A stretch of 64,000 bases of DNA. Source: Alkaliphilus metalliredigens QYMF (lineage in GTDB: Bacteria; Bacillota; Clostridia; Peptostreptococcales; Natronincolaceae). The first letter of the stretch is position 1; every line of letters begins with the position of its first letter. A model generated the notes under the pieces. The model searched no databases and was not told where the DNA came from. It was given only the letters and a program-made list of their open reading frames with translations. Shown one piece after another: positions 44,753 through 52,716 of this stretch. The stretch spans positions 744,001 through 808,000 of the forward strand of contig NC_009633.1 in assembly GCF_000016985.1 (NCBI RefSeq). The letters run 5' to 3'. Both the position numbers and the translations under genes were made by a program.

Positions 44753-45023
44753 GGGAACGGTTCTCGTTGACGCACATTTCAGAGCATGATATGTTTAAGA
44801 AGTATATCAGACCTTCAAAAACTAGACAAAGATATGCGTAATAAGATATTAGGAAAAGCCAAGGAAATTAAAGGTGTTTCTATTCTTCAGATTTCAAGAG
44901 TAACTGGGATTACCAGACAAGCAATCAAGAAATCAAGAAATCTTAGCAATAAGAACCGTCCCGAATGTACTACGAATGTACTAATCAAGAAATCAAGAAA
45001 TCTTAGCAATAAAAACCGTCCCT
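44753..45023 (+). mobile_element. Internally deleted RAYT derivative (MITE-like)
   Basis: The left end (GGGAACGGTTCTCGTTGACG through TTTAAG) is as in the full element at 42825 and is joined directly to the coding sequence for the last ~50 transposase residues (ISDLQKLDKDMRNKILGKAKEI...). About 640 bp are missing. The junction lies in TTTAA, present on both sides of the deletion in the parent. The right end (AAGAACCGTCCC) is duplicated in tandem (44951, 45011). No start or HUH domain remains. Confidence 0.82.
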
Positions 45024-45033
45024 AATGTACTCT

Positions 45034-45066
45034 AAACCCTCATCAGCTCCAATTGCTGGTGTTTTT
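45034..45066. terminator. Hairpin at the end of the minus-strand HD-GYP gene
   Basis: CATCAGC and GCTGGTG pair around TCCAATT and are followed by a T run on the plus strand. It overlaps the final codons of the minus-strand gene. Confidence 0.55.
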
Positions 45067-45672
45067 CTTGTATTCTTCATTTAGTAAATTGCTAAGCAAA
45101 TCATAGCTCTTATCAAAAATATAAGGGTCTATTTCTTTACCCTTCATCCTCTTCATTAACTCCATTGTATCTTTAATTTTAAAGGGTCTATAAACCCTAG
45201 ACTGTGTAATGGCGTCAAATATATCTGCTATTCTTATGATTCGACTATACAAGTGTATGTCCTCACCTGATTTTTCATCGGGGTATCCACTGCCATCCCA
45301 ATTTTCATGATGATGTCTTAGTATTTTTCCTATTTCTATATTTTCTTTATTTCCTTTATTTTCACATACTATATTTCTAAATAACATTTCCGAGTAGAGA
45401 GCATGTTTTTTCATGACTTGCCATTCCTCATTTGTCAATTTATCTTCCTTGTATAAAATCGATTGCGGAATTTTACTTTTGCCCATATCATGAAATAATG
45501 CTGCTTTATATAACTTATCTTTGTCAACTTTTACCAATTCTATTGCCGTTGCTATCTTCAAAGATATATTGGCTACATTTACAGAATGTATAAAAATTTC
45601 TAAAGAGAAATTATGTTTTGGGATATTGCTATCTATACTTGATATTGATTTCTCTTTTATTTTGCATTGCAT
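45043..45672 (-). CDS. HD-GYP domain c-di-GMP phosphodiesterase, compact
   Basis: A 209-residue protein that is almost only HD-GYP domain. NFSLEIFIHSVNVANISL, ALFHDMGKSKIPQSIL, RHHHENWDGSGYPDEKSG and RIADIFDAITQSRVYRP show intact metal-binding HD and GYP signature. It hydrolyses cyclic-di-GMP. An AGGGGGGC-like ribosome site precedes the ATG. It is divergent to an XRE regulator gene and lies about 1.2 kb from a c-di-GMP riboswitch. Confidence 0.9.
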   Translation of the reverse strand: MQCKIKEKSISSIDSNIPKHNFSLEIFIHSVNVANISLKIATAIELVKVDKDKLYKAALFHDMGKSKIPQSILYKEDKLTNEEWQVMKKHALYSEMLFRNIVCENKGNKENIEIGKILRHHHENWDGSGYPDEKSGEDIHLYSRIIRIADIFDAITQSRVYRPFKIKDTMELMKRMKGKEIDPYIFDKSYDLLSNLLNEEYKKNTSNWS

Positions 45673-45909
45673 AATATGCCCCCCTTAATCATAAAGTAAG
45701 TATGAAATAAATTACCTCAATTTCTACTTTTTTAGACAATAAATCTTTTATAATTAACCATTTTCTACAATATTAGCTGTATTATGCCATTAAATACAAT
45801 TTTAAATCATATTGGCACAGGTGTCAATTCTAAAAGAATTATTTATTAATTCTTTTAGTCCGTAGAAATGCAGATATTATCTGTATAAAGTTATTAATGA
45901 GGTGATAAT
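45673..45909. promoter_or_regulatory. Divergent region with two palindromes
   Basis: ATTGGCACAGGTGTCAAT (45812-45829) and CTAAAAGAATT-N7-AATTCTTTTAG (45830-45858) adjoin each other about 50 bases before the XRE gene. Both are good operator candidates for that regulator. Confidence 0.5.
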
Positions 45910-46278
45910 ATGTCAATTGATCTTAAATTAATAGGAAATAAAATTCGCAAGGAACGAATCTTGCTAGATCTAACATTAGAAGAATTAGCTGAAATACTAG
46001 ATCTATCTCCTTCCTATATGGGATTAATTGAGAGGGGACAAAGGGGAGTCAGTATTGAGACTTTATATAAACTCTCAACAACCTTAAATGTGACGACAGA
46101 TTATTTATTATCTCCTGCTGATGAAAAGGCATGTGATACTCGACTTTCATGTAATGTGCTTTATCAAAAAATATTGACGCATATAAAAAAATACAATACA
46201 AAAGAGTTAAAGTTCCTATTGGAGTTTATCGAATTAAAGAATAAGCATGATAGCCAGTTTTTGAAACGAGGGCTATAA
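45910..46278 (+). CDS. XRE-family transcriptional regulator
   Basis: A 122-residue protein. An N-terminal HTH (IGNKIRKERILLDLTLEELAEILDLSPSYMGLIERGQRGVSIETLYKLSTTLNV, residues 8-62) is typical of the Cro/CI-like XRE family. The C-terminal tail (about 70-122) is a short helical domain of unknown ligand. GAGGTGATAAT precedes the ATG. Two palindromes upstream suggest autoregulation. Confidence 0.9.
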   Translation: MSIDLKLIGNKIRKERILLDLTLEELAEILDLSPSYMGLIERGQRGVSIETLYKLSTTLNVTTDYLLSPADEKACDTRLSCNVLYQKILTHIKKYNTKELKFLLEFIELKNKHDSQFLKRGL

Positions 46279-46303
46279 CGCCCTCCGTTTACTTTTACGT
46301 GTT

Positions 46304-46453
46304 TTACTTTGATTCCATTGATTCGACGAGTTTTTCAAGCACTTGATTTAACTCATATCCTCCACTAGTTATTTCTTCTTTCAGTTGAATCTTTACTTTT
46401 GTGTCATTGTGAATAAGCATCTTAAATAATAAGATAACATTTTCGGTCTGCAT
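46304..46453 (-). CDS. Small 49-residue protein of unknown function
   Basis: MQTENVILLFKMLIHNDTKV, KIQLKEEITSGGYELNQVLE, KLVESMESK. A strong ribosome site (AGGAGGTGATACT) precedes the ATG at 46453 and the frame is complete. The sequence is helical and amphipathic. No family is recognised. It is convergent with the XRE gene. Confidence 0.6.
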   Translation of the reverse strand: MQTENVILLFKMLIHNDTKVKIQLKEEITSGGYELNQVLEKLVESMESK

Positions 46454-46531
46454 AGTATCACCTCCTATCAGGTAATACTATAAATTAAAGTTAATATTTA
46501 CTAAAGTATTTTTCACAAAATACAAGATAGT

Positions 46532-46575
46532 GGGGACGGTTCTTGTTGACGTAGGCTAACAACGAGAACCGTCCC
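46532..46575. repeat. Compact inverted pair of RAYT-type repeats
   Basis: GGGGACGGTTCTTGTTG and its complement CAACGAGAACCGTCCC enclose about 10 bases. A palindromic unit of this kind is the usual form mobilised by RAYTs. Confidence 0.78.
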
Positions 46576-46821
46576 TGTTGTGTTGTACTGTTGTGTTGTA
46601 GTTCCGAGAATTAGTTGTGCTGTGTAGCCTGTATGCGCTTTGCAGAATTTTAATTGTTTTTCTAATTTTTTTGGAAAATAATGAAGGGATTAGTAATGTA
46701 ATGTCGAATACTGTATTTACGAACAGGTCTACATCACTATTCAAATCATTTTTTACTAGGACCTAACTCCTATTAGATTTGTTCGCAAACTGAAAATTGT
46801 ATAATATAAATATTGTTGATA

Positions 46822-46905
46822 AAGGCAAACTTATTGAAAAATAAGGACGCAAAGCTATGGATCTAAGGGAAGTTGTATTCCTATGATTGCCAGGTTGCCG
46901 AAATG
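46822..46905 (+). ncRNA. Cyclic-di-GMP-I (GEMM) riboswitch
   Basis: The conserved blocks are AAAGGCAAAC, a hairpin CTTATTGAAAAATAAG with a GAAA-type loop, GGACGCAAAGCTATGG, CTAAGG with a second hairpin, and GATTGCCAGGTTGCCGAAA. Order and spacing fit the class I c-di-GMP aptamer. A TATAAT box lies just upstream (46799-46804). A terminator follows. Confidence 0.9.
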
Positions 46906-46955
46906 TGAATTAGAAAGTATGGAAACTAAGTATGTTTTCTGAAAATGCACACATT

Positions 46956-46995
46956 AAGACACCTGTCTCCTTTATCTAGAGACGGGTGTCTTTTT
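46956..46995 (+). terminator. Terminator downstream of the c-di-GMP riboswitch
   Basis: AAGACACCTGTCTC pairs with GAGACGGGTGTCTT with one G-T pair, then TTTTT. It is the likely expression platform. Confidence 0.85.
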
Positions 46996-47155
46996 GTGTG
47001 AAAATCAGTGGAAGTATGTATAAATTCAGTTTGTTGTTAGGAGAAAATTTTTGTAGAAAATTTAATATGAAGGTGAGTTAAGGTATTGTAACAAAGAACC
47101 GAAAAGAGGGGAGGGAGGATAAGGCTGGATTAAATTTAGCCTATATCCAATTTAA

Positions 47156-47350
47156 ATGTCGTTAGGAACAATAAAGCATCACCAATACGGAAAAGGGCAC
47201 ATTGTAGGCGTTTTAGGATGTAAAGTTATAGTCAAGTTTAAAAATGCACTCGAGACAATAGAAGAAACATATGACATTAACACTTATTTAGAGTTACGAA
47301 AAAAAGAAGACAAGCAAAGAGAGCAGACAGTTACTTTGAAGGATAGATAA
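47156..47350 (+). CDS. Small protein with SH3-like/YGxG motif, putative
   Basis: A 64-residue frame: MSLGTIKHHQYGKGHIVGVLGCKVIVKFKNALETIEETYDIN... The YGKGHIV...VIVKF pattern recalls SH3-like tails such as that at the end of UvrD-type helicases. It is the first frame after the c-di-GMP riboswitch, 160 bases past its terminator. The ribosome site is poor: GGGAGGGAGG lies 35 bases away. A hairpin AGGCT/AGCCT sits between. Coding is plausible, not certain. Confidence 0.5.
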   Translation: MSLGTIKHHQYGKGHIVGVLGCKVIVKFKNALETIEETYDINTYLELRKKEDKQREQTVTLKDR

Positions 47351-47442
47351 AGCGCTATATGAAGGGTCTTTTTTTACTGAAAAATATGGTACAATATAGA
47401 AAGAGAAATTTCAAATGATTTAGATGTGAAGGAGTGACCCTA

Positions 47443-47805
47443 TTGATTATAGATCAAAGAAAACATATAGACGCACTAAGGAGTATAAGAAAACAGTTAG
47501 TGAAAAAATATGATCCTGATAAAATTATTTTGTTTGGATCTTTGGCAAAGGGTGTCATTCATAAAGATAGTGATCTTGATCTATGCGTTATAATCAAAAC
47601 AAACCATAAGCGTTCTTTATTGCAAGATATGTACGTTAATATTGAGAGTGATATTTCCTTTGATATTGTTCTCTATACAAAAGAAGAATGGGAAGAAAAT
47701 ATAAAAGATCCAACTAGCTTTGCTTATAAAATTCTAGATGAGGGAGAGTTTTTATATGGTGGAGAGCAAGAGGTTTATGGATTGGTTGGAAAAATCTTCA
47801 AATGA
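47443..47805 (+). CDS. MNT-domain nucleotidyltransferase
   Basis: A 120-residue protein. IILFGSLAKGVIHKDSDLDLCVI has the GS...DxD motif of minimal nucleotidyltransferases, and FDIVLYTKEEW provides the third acidic residue. The TTG at 47443 is eight bases from AAGGAG and is favoured over GTG 47434, which overlaps that site. It overlaps the HEPN gene by 50 bases, so the pair is coupled. Confidence 0.85.
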   Translation: MIIDQRKHIDALRSIRKQLVKKYDPDKIILFGSLAKGVIHKDSDLDLCVIIKTNHKRSLLQDMYVNIESDISFDIVLYTKEEWEENIKDPTSFAYKILDEGEFLYGGEQEVYGLVGKIFK

Positions 47806-48145
47806 TATTAAAGCAGCTAGAATATTAAAAGAAAATGATTGTGGCTATGAACTAGTGGCATTTCATTCTCAACAAGCAGCAGAAAAGATATTAAAGGCAT
47901 ATATTATTAATAAAGCAGGAGTGATTATTAGCAGTCATAGTTTAGTTTTTTTATGTAAGGAAGCTTCGAAATATGAGGGAAGCTTTAAATATCTGATTAA
48001 AGACTGTGCTTTTTTAAATCAATATTATATAGAAACAAGATACCCTGCTGAAGATAATTTGGTTGTATCGGAAGAAGAAGTAGAAGAATGTATAAAAATT
48101 GCAGAGAATCTTTATATGAAAGTGAAAAAGGACTTGCATAGCTGA
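47756..48145 (+). CDS. HEPN-domain protein
   Basis: A 129-residue helical protein: MDWLEKSSNDIKAARILKEN, GYELVAFHSQQAAEKILKAYIINKAG, SHSLVFLC and ETRYPAEDN. This is the HEPN (Pfam HEPN) pattern partnered with MNT proteins. The ATG at 47756 follows GGGAGA. It may be the toxin or substrate-binding subunit of the pair. Confidence 0.85.
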   Translation: MVESKRFMDWLEKSSNDIKAARILKENDCGYELVAFHSQQAAEKILKAYIINKAGVIISSHSLVFLCKEASKYEGSFKYLIKDCAFLNQYYIETRYPAEDNLVVSEEEVEECIKIAENLYMKVKKDLHS

Positions 48146-48275
48146 ATAAATAATAACTGTTATGCACACTTTTCTAATAATATGATATAATACGATTGTG
48201 TAACAATTAACAATTAAGTGATTGCCCTTTAGGTTAAATAGCAAGCTTGTATCATAGTGAAGTGGAGGATTCTCA

Positions 48276-49607
48276 ATGAATACTAATACAAGAACACATG
48301 TAGTGGACAGGCTCTATCGTTTATCTAACGTAGTAAAGTTTCTTGGTTGGAGTCTATTGGGAATTTTTATTTTTTTTGTACCCATTACTTTTAGTGGAAA
48401 TAAAACAATACCGTTAGATCATTTAGTGACTAACATAATGGTGAGGGTTCCAAGTTTTGCACCTATATTTACTTTTGTAATCATCATGATAGGGAGTATA
48501 CTACCCTTCTATGAAAAAAGCTGGAATAAGGATAAAGCCACTTTTGTATTATCAATTCTAAAACTCCTTGCAATTATACCAGGCTCAATGGTGATCTTTA
48601 ACTTTGGCCCAGAATGGTTAATGAGGGAGGATATGTTGCCCTTTTTATTTAGAAGGGTGGTTATGCCCGTGGCATTAATTGTACCATTAGGTTCTTTATT
48701 TTTGACCTTTATTACTGGATATGGTCTACTAGAATTTTTTGGTGTGTTAATGAAGCCTATTATGAGGCCGGTTTGGAAGGTGCCTGGTGTGGCGGCAGTC
48801 AATGTGGTAGCCTCTTTTGTAGGTAGCTTTTCTGTGGGAATTTTTATGACCAATAGGCTTTTTCGAGAAGGTAAATATACAGTAAAAGAAGCGGCAATCA
48901 TTACAACGGGTTTCTCAACGGTTTCTGCTACATTTATGGTGATTATAGCGAAGACACTGGATTTAATGTTTATGTGGAATGCTTTTTTCTGGAGTGCACT
49001 TATTATCACCTTCGTGGTGTCTGCCATAACAATAAGGTTGCACCCTTTAAAATCAATGGAAGATACATATATAACGGGAGCCGAGGCAAATCAATTAGAG
49101 TTTAATGAAAAGCTATTCTTAAATGCAATTAGAGAAGCCTTTAAGACTGTTGAAGGCTCCAATTCTATTTTGAAAAATATGATGATTAATTTAAAGGATG
49201 GACTTGAGATGTGCTTAAGATTAATCCCTGGTATTGTCTCTATTGGGCTCATATCCCTTATCCTTGTGAAAACAACAAATTTCTTTGATGTGATTGGATA
49301 TATTTATTATCCACTGACTACTCTGCTAAAGCTCTCAGAGCCAATGCTAATTGCAAAAATAAGTGCCATAGCAGGGGCTGAGGTTTTTATACCCTCTGTT
49401 ATTGTCGCTGCTGAAGAGGTAGGTTTAGCAACCAGATTTATTGCAGGTGTTGTTTCAATATCATCAATACTGTTTTTCTCTGGATCGATTCCCTGTATTT
49501 TAGCAACGGATATTGATTTATCTATAAAGGATATCCTGTTAATACTGGTACAGAGAACAGCCTTAACAATTATTTTAGTCACACCTGTTGCTATGATTTT
49601 GTTTTAG
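48276..49607 (+). CDS. YjiH family nucleoside-recognition (Gate) membrane protein
   Basis: A 443-residue membrane protein with about ten hydrophobic segments. Gate-domain motifs include GVAAVNVVASFVGSFSVGIFMTNRLFREGKYTVKEAAIITTGFSTVS and IAKISAIAGAEVFIPSVIVAAEEVG. YjiH homologues are putative transporters, often near amino acid or peptide genes. Substrate unknown. AGTGGAGG precedes the ATG. Confidence 0.85.
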   Translation: MNTNTRTHVVDRLYRLSNVVKFLGWSLLGIFIFFVPITFSGNKTIPLDHLVTNIMVRVPSFAPIFTFVIIMIGSILPFYEKSWNKDKATFVLSILKLLAIIPGSMVIFNFGPEWLMREDMLPFLFRRVVMPVALIVPLGSLFLTFITGYGLLEFFGVLMKPIMRPVWKVPGVAAVNVVASFVGSFSVGIFMTNRLFREGKYTVKEAAIITTGFSTVSATFMVIIAKTLDLMFMWNAFFWSALIITFVVSAITIRLHPLKSMEDTYITGAEANQLEFNEKLFLNAIREAFKTVEGSNSILKNMMINLKDGLEMCLRLIPGIVSIGLISLILVKTTNFFDVIGYIYYPLTTLLKLSEPMLIAKISAIAGAEVFIPSVIVAAEEVGLATRFIAGVVSISSILFFSGSIPCILATDIDLSIKDILLILVQRTALTIILVTPVAMILF

Positions 49608-49953
49608 AAGGATTGTGATTTTCAAATGACACTAAAAAACCTTTTATAAATATAGACATTGTTTCTTCAAGAGGATAAGCGCCATCATGTAAGCACCAAT
49701 TGTAAACCAACCCTCTAGCTGCTATAAATATGAATTCTAAAATCTCTTCAGAGGTAAAATCTGCATAATGATTGAAATATTCACCTCTTCGTTTAAAAAT
49801 TTCCATAAGAATATCATGTAAATGAATGGGTAACTTGTAAATTGAGTCTCTTGTATGCATTAAAAAAATGAAAAGCGTGTTGACAAAAAAATAACATTGA
49901 ATTATAATAAACTTATTCATTGAACTCGTTCTACGAATTGATTCTATGAATGA
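49591..49953 (-). pseudogene. TetR-family regulator remnant (C-terminal domain only)
   Basis: About 115 codons are open on the minus strand. They read like the ligand-binding half of a TetR regulator (LHDILMEIFKRRGEYFNHYADFTSEEILEFIFIAARGLVYNWCLHDGAYPLEETMSIFIKGFL). The DNA-binding HTH that should precede it is absent; a TAA lies a dozen codons before the first Met. It stands divergent to the flavoprotein gene, as an intact regulator would. Confidence 0.62.
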
Positions 49954-49986
49954 TTATGATTTAAATATCTATTATAAGGGGGAAAA

Positions 49987-51768
49987 ATGATGAGAAAAAC
50001 AAAAAAAATGTTAGCAATACTGATGATACTAGCGATGTTTTTTACTGTTGTTGGATGCAGTGAAACAACAGATGCGCCAGCAAGTGGAGAGGGTCTATAT
50101 ACAGCTGGTACATATGTTGGAGAAGGAGAAGGCTTTGCAGGTCTAATTAAGGTAGAGGTGACAGTGGATGAGAATGAGATACAAGAAATTAAAATCTTGG
50201 AGCACAATGAATCCGCTGGAATAAGTGATAGTTCAATTGCAAACATTCCTACAAAAATCGTAGAATATCAAAGTCTTAACATTGATACCATATCAGGAGC
50301 CACAGGAACAGGTGCAGGAATATTAGAAGCAGTAGAAGCTGCTTTAGTACTGGCTGGTGCTGATATTGAAGCATTAAAGCAGGCTAAGGGCGAAGATACA
50401 GCCTCTGGGGAAATCATTGAAAAAGAGGCGGATGTGATTGTTATTGGAGGTGGAGGTGCAGGTCTTGCAGCTGCGGTTTCAGCAAGTGAGGAAGGAGCCT
50501 CTGTTATTTTAATTGAAAAGCTGCCTATGCTGGGTGGAAATACGATTCGTTCTGGTGGTGCATTAAATGTTGTCTATCCAGAGAGGCAAGAAAGACAGGG
50601 AATTGAAGACTCTGTAGATAAGCATTTTGAAGATACCTATCAGGGTGGAGATGAATTAGGTAACCCTGAACTAATAAGAACTTTAGTGGAAAACGCTTAT
50701 CCAGCATTAAGATGGTTAGAGGATAAGGGATTAGAGCTTCAAGATGAAGTGTTCACTGTGTTGGGTGCTTTATGGCCAAGAAGTCACGAATCTGTTGATC
50801 CTTTAGGGTCAGGCTTTATTAGAGTGTTACAAACTGAGGCTGAAAAAAATGGCGTTGAAATCCTAATGGAAACAGCTGCTGAGGAATTAATTATAGAGGA
50901 TGGAAGAGTAGTTGGGGTACTGGCTACATCAAAGGGTAACACTGTGACATTGAAGGCTAACAAAGGAGTCATTATGGCTACTGGAGGCTTTGCTGCTAAT
51001 GTAGATATGAGAGTGAGATACAATCCTGACTTAGGAGCAAATTTACAAACCACCAATAGCCCAGGTGCAACTGGGGATGGAATCATTATGGGAGAAGCTG
51101 TAGATGCCAATTTACTAGGCATGGATTATATTCAGTCCTTACCATTGGGTGATCCTGAGACTGGAAGTTTAACTGGATGGGCTGGTAATGACGCTGCAAA
51201 TTATCTCTTCATTAACAAGGAAGGGAACCGATTTGTAAGTGAAGCAGGCCGTAGAGATGTTATGACCAATGGGTTAATAGAGCAGACCGATAGTTTTATG
51301 CATATAGTAGTTGATTCTCAATCGATGCCTGATGGATCCAAGAATCATTTTAATGAGACCATCGAAGATCTAGTGGAACGAGGACAAACATTAAAGGCTA
51401 TGTCTTTAGAGGAACTAGCTGAAAAAATGAATGTTGATGTTGACAACTTCACAGAAACAATAGCTAAGTACAATGAAGCGGTGGATACCGGCGTTGATGA
51501 ATTTGAAAAGCATTTACTAGATAAAAAAATAGATCAAGCACCATTCTATGCCAGCCCACGTGTACCAACAGCACATCACACCATGGGTGGATTAGAAATC
51601 AATAATGAGGCACAGGTTATTGATATCAATGGGAATGTAATCCCAGGCTTCTACGCTGCCGGTGAGGTAACAGGAGGAATTCATGGTTCAAATAGACTCG
51701 GTGGCAATGCAATAACAGATATCATTACATTTGGTAGAATTGCCGGTAAGAACGTTGCTGGGAATTAG
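49987..51768 (+). CDS. Secreted FMN/FAD flavoprotein reductase (flavocytochrome c family)
   Basis: A 593-residue lipoprotein (VVGC, lipidated Cys near residue 24). An FMN-binding domain (about 35-120) carries the SGAT motif DTISGATGTGAG, whose Thr takes covalent FMN from ApbE. Then comes an FAD domain (about 145-593) with the Rossmann motif VIVIGGGGAGLAAAVSASEEGA, SGGALNV, the substrate-loop region PTAHHTMGGLEIN and the end GSNRLGGNAITD. Family members reduce fumarate, urocanate or related alkenes outside the cell. AAGGGGG precedes the ATG. The electron donor is not encoded nearby. Confidence 0.92.
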   Translation: MMRKTKKMLAILMILAMFFTVVGCSETTDAPASGEGLYTAGTYVGEGEGFAGLIKVEVTVDENEIQEIKILEHNESAGISDSSIANIPTKIVEYQSLNIDTISGATGTGAGILEAVEAALVLAGADIEALKQAKGEDTASGEIIEKEADVIVIGGGGAGLAAAVSASEEGASVILIEKLPMLGGNTIRSGGALNVVYPERQERQGIEDSVDKHFEDTYQGGDELGNPELIRTLVENAYPALRWLEDKGLELQDEVFTVLGALWPRSHESVDPLGSGFIRVLQTEAEKNGVEILMETAAEELIIEDGRVVGVLATSKGNTVTLKANKGVIMATGGFAANVDMRVRYNPDLGANLQTTNSPGATGDGIIMGEAVDANLLGMDYIQSLPLGDPETGSLTGWAGNDAANYLFINKEGNRFVSEAGRRDVMTNGLIEQTDSFMHIVVDSQSMPDGSKNHFNETIEDLVERGQTLKAMSLEELAEKMNVDVDNFTETIAKYNEAVDTGVDEFEKHLLDKKIDQAPFYASPRVPTAHHTMGGLEINNEAQVIDINGNVIPGFYAAGEVTGGIHGSNRLGGNAITDIITFGRIAGKNVAGN

Positions 51769-51835
51769 TGAGCAAAATAGATTGAAAAGCATCTAAGGTT
51801 GTCATGTTGAGAAACACTTAGGTTTGGAATACAAG

Positions 51836-51889
51836 AAAGTCCAGCATCCGAAGCGTATGTGAAATACGTAGGGGTGCTGGACTTTTGAT
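51836..51889 (+). terminator. Terminator after the flavoprotein gene
   Basis: AAAGTCCAGCATCC pairs with GGGTGCTGGACTTT, with an inner GCGTAT/ATACGT hairpin. Confidence 0.85.
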
Positions 51890-51909
51890 GTAACGGAAAG
51901 ATCAACGAA

Positions 51910-51945
51910 TCAACCGTCCCTAGTGCTAAGGCCTAGTGCTAAGGC
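51910..51945. repeat. RAYT-type repeat with short tandem tail
   Basis: CAACCGTCCCTAGTGCTAAG followed by a second CTAGTGCTAAGG. It is an inverted copy of the GGGGACGGTTC motif, and the tail resembles the right end at 43662. Confidence 0.65.
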
Positions 51946-52015
51946 AAAAACTTTTAGTCCACTGCTAAATAGGGTATAATATAATAATAATCAATAAGAA
52001 TAGGAGTGTGGCAAA

Positions 52016-52519
52016 ATGAAAGAAATATTTAGTAGAAGAAGTATTAGAAAATATAAGGACCAACCTGTTGAGGAAGAGCAAATACAAAAAATGTTACGAG
52101 CAGCGATGTATGCACCTTCTGCGGGGAATGAAAAACCATGGCATTTTGTTATTGTAAAGGATAGAAATAAGTTAAATGATATCACTAGCTTTCATCCCCA
52201 TACCCAAATGTTAAAGGAGGCACCACTAGGAATCATGGTCTGTGCAGATGTGAGTGATGTTAAATATGATGGGGCATTTTGGGTTCAGGATATTGCTGCC
52301 TCTGTACAAAATATCCTTTTGCAGGGAGAAGAATTGGGTCTTGGAACCTGTTGGTGTGGGGTGTATCCTAGGGAAGAACTTGTGGAAAGCTTTTCGAAAT
52401 TAGCAGAGCTACCAGAACATATCATTCCAGTAGCTGTGATTGCTGTGGGTCATCCAGCAGAAGAAAGAGAAGTGAGGGAACGGTATAATCCAGATAGAGT
52501 ACATTATGAAACGTGGTAA
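52016..52519 (+). CDS. Nitroreductase family protein
   Basis: A 167-residue FMN enzyme. FSRRSIRKYKDQPVEEEQIQ at the N-terminus, MYAPSAGNEKPWHFVIV, QDIAASVQNILLQGEELGLGTCWCGVYP and VIAVGHPAEE are the standard motifs. It reduces nitro or quinone compounds with NAD(P)H. The ATG is preceded by a weak AGGAGTGTGG. It is monocistronic. Confidence 0.92.
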   Translation: MKEIFSRRSIRKYKDQPVEEEQIQKMLRAAMYAPSAGNEKPWHFVIVKDRNKLNDITSFHPHTQMLKEAPLGIMVCADVSDVKYDGAFWVQDIAASVQNILLQGEELGLGTCWCGVYPREELVESFSKLAELPEHIIPVAVIAVGHPAEEREVRERYNPDRVHYETW

Positions 52520-52569
52520 GAAGAGATTGATACTAAGCTGTAATTGAAACCCACAAACAACTCCTGTTC

Positions 52570-52605
52570 CCCACCACTGGATTTTACCTAGTGGTGGGTT
52601 TTTAA
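52570..52605 (+). terminator. Terminator after the nitroreductase gene
   Basis: CCCACCACTGG and CTAGTGGTGGG pair, followed by TTTTT. Confidence 0.85.
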
Positions 52606-52716
52606 AAATAAAACTGATTCTATTGTTGCAAATACTAATCTTATGTTGCAGGATATATGGAAATGTATGGTATACTATAATCAAGTTTTAAATTATTAAT
52701 GAACGGAGGGCTATCA

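Noticed and set aside
44786-45025. 79-codon open frame resembling a transposase tail
   Set aside because: It is the in-frame remnant of the internally deleted RAYT element and lacks the catalytic domain.
45812-45829. TTGGCAC as a sigma-54 -24 element
   Set aside because: No GC-containing -12 element stands at the required distance; the word is half of a palindrome.
46556-46744. Minus-strand open frame of 62 codons
   Set aside because: It runs through the palindromic repeat pair and shows no protein-like composition or ribosome site.
48014-48244. Hydrophobic minus-strand frame opposite the HEPN gene
   Set aside because: It is the complement of AT-rich coding sequence and has no start context.
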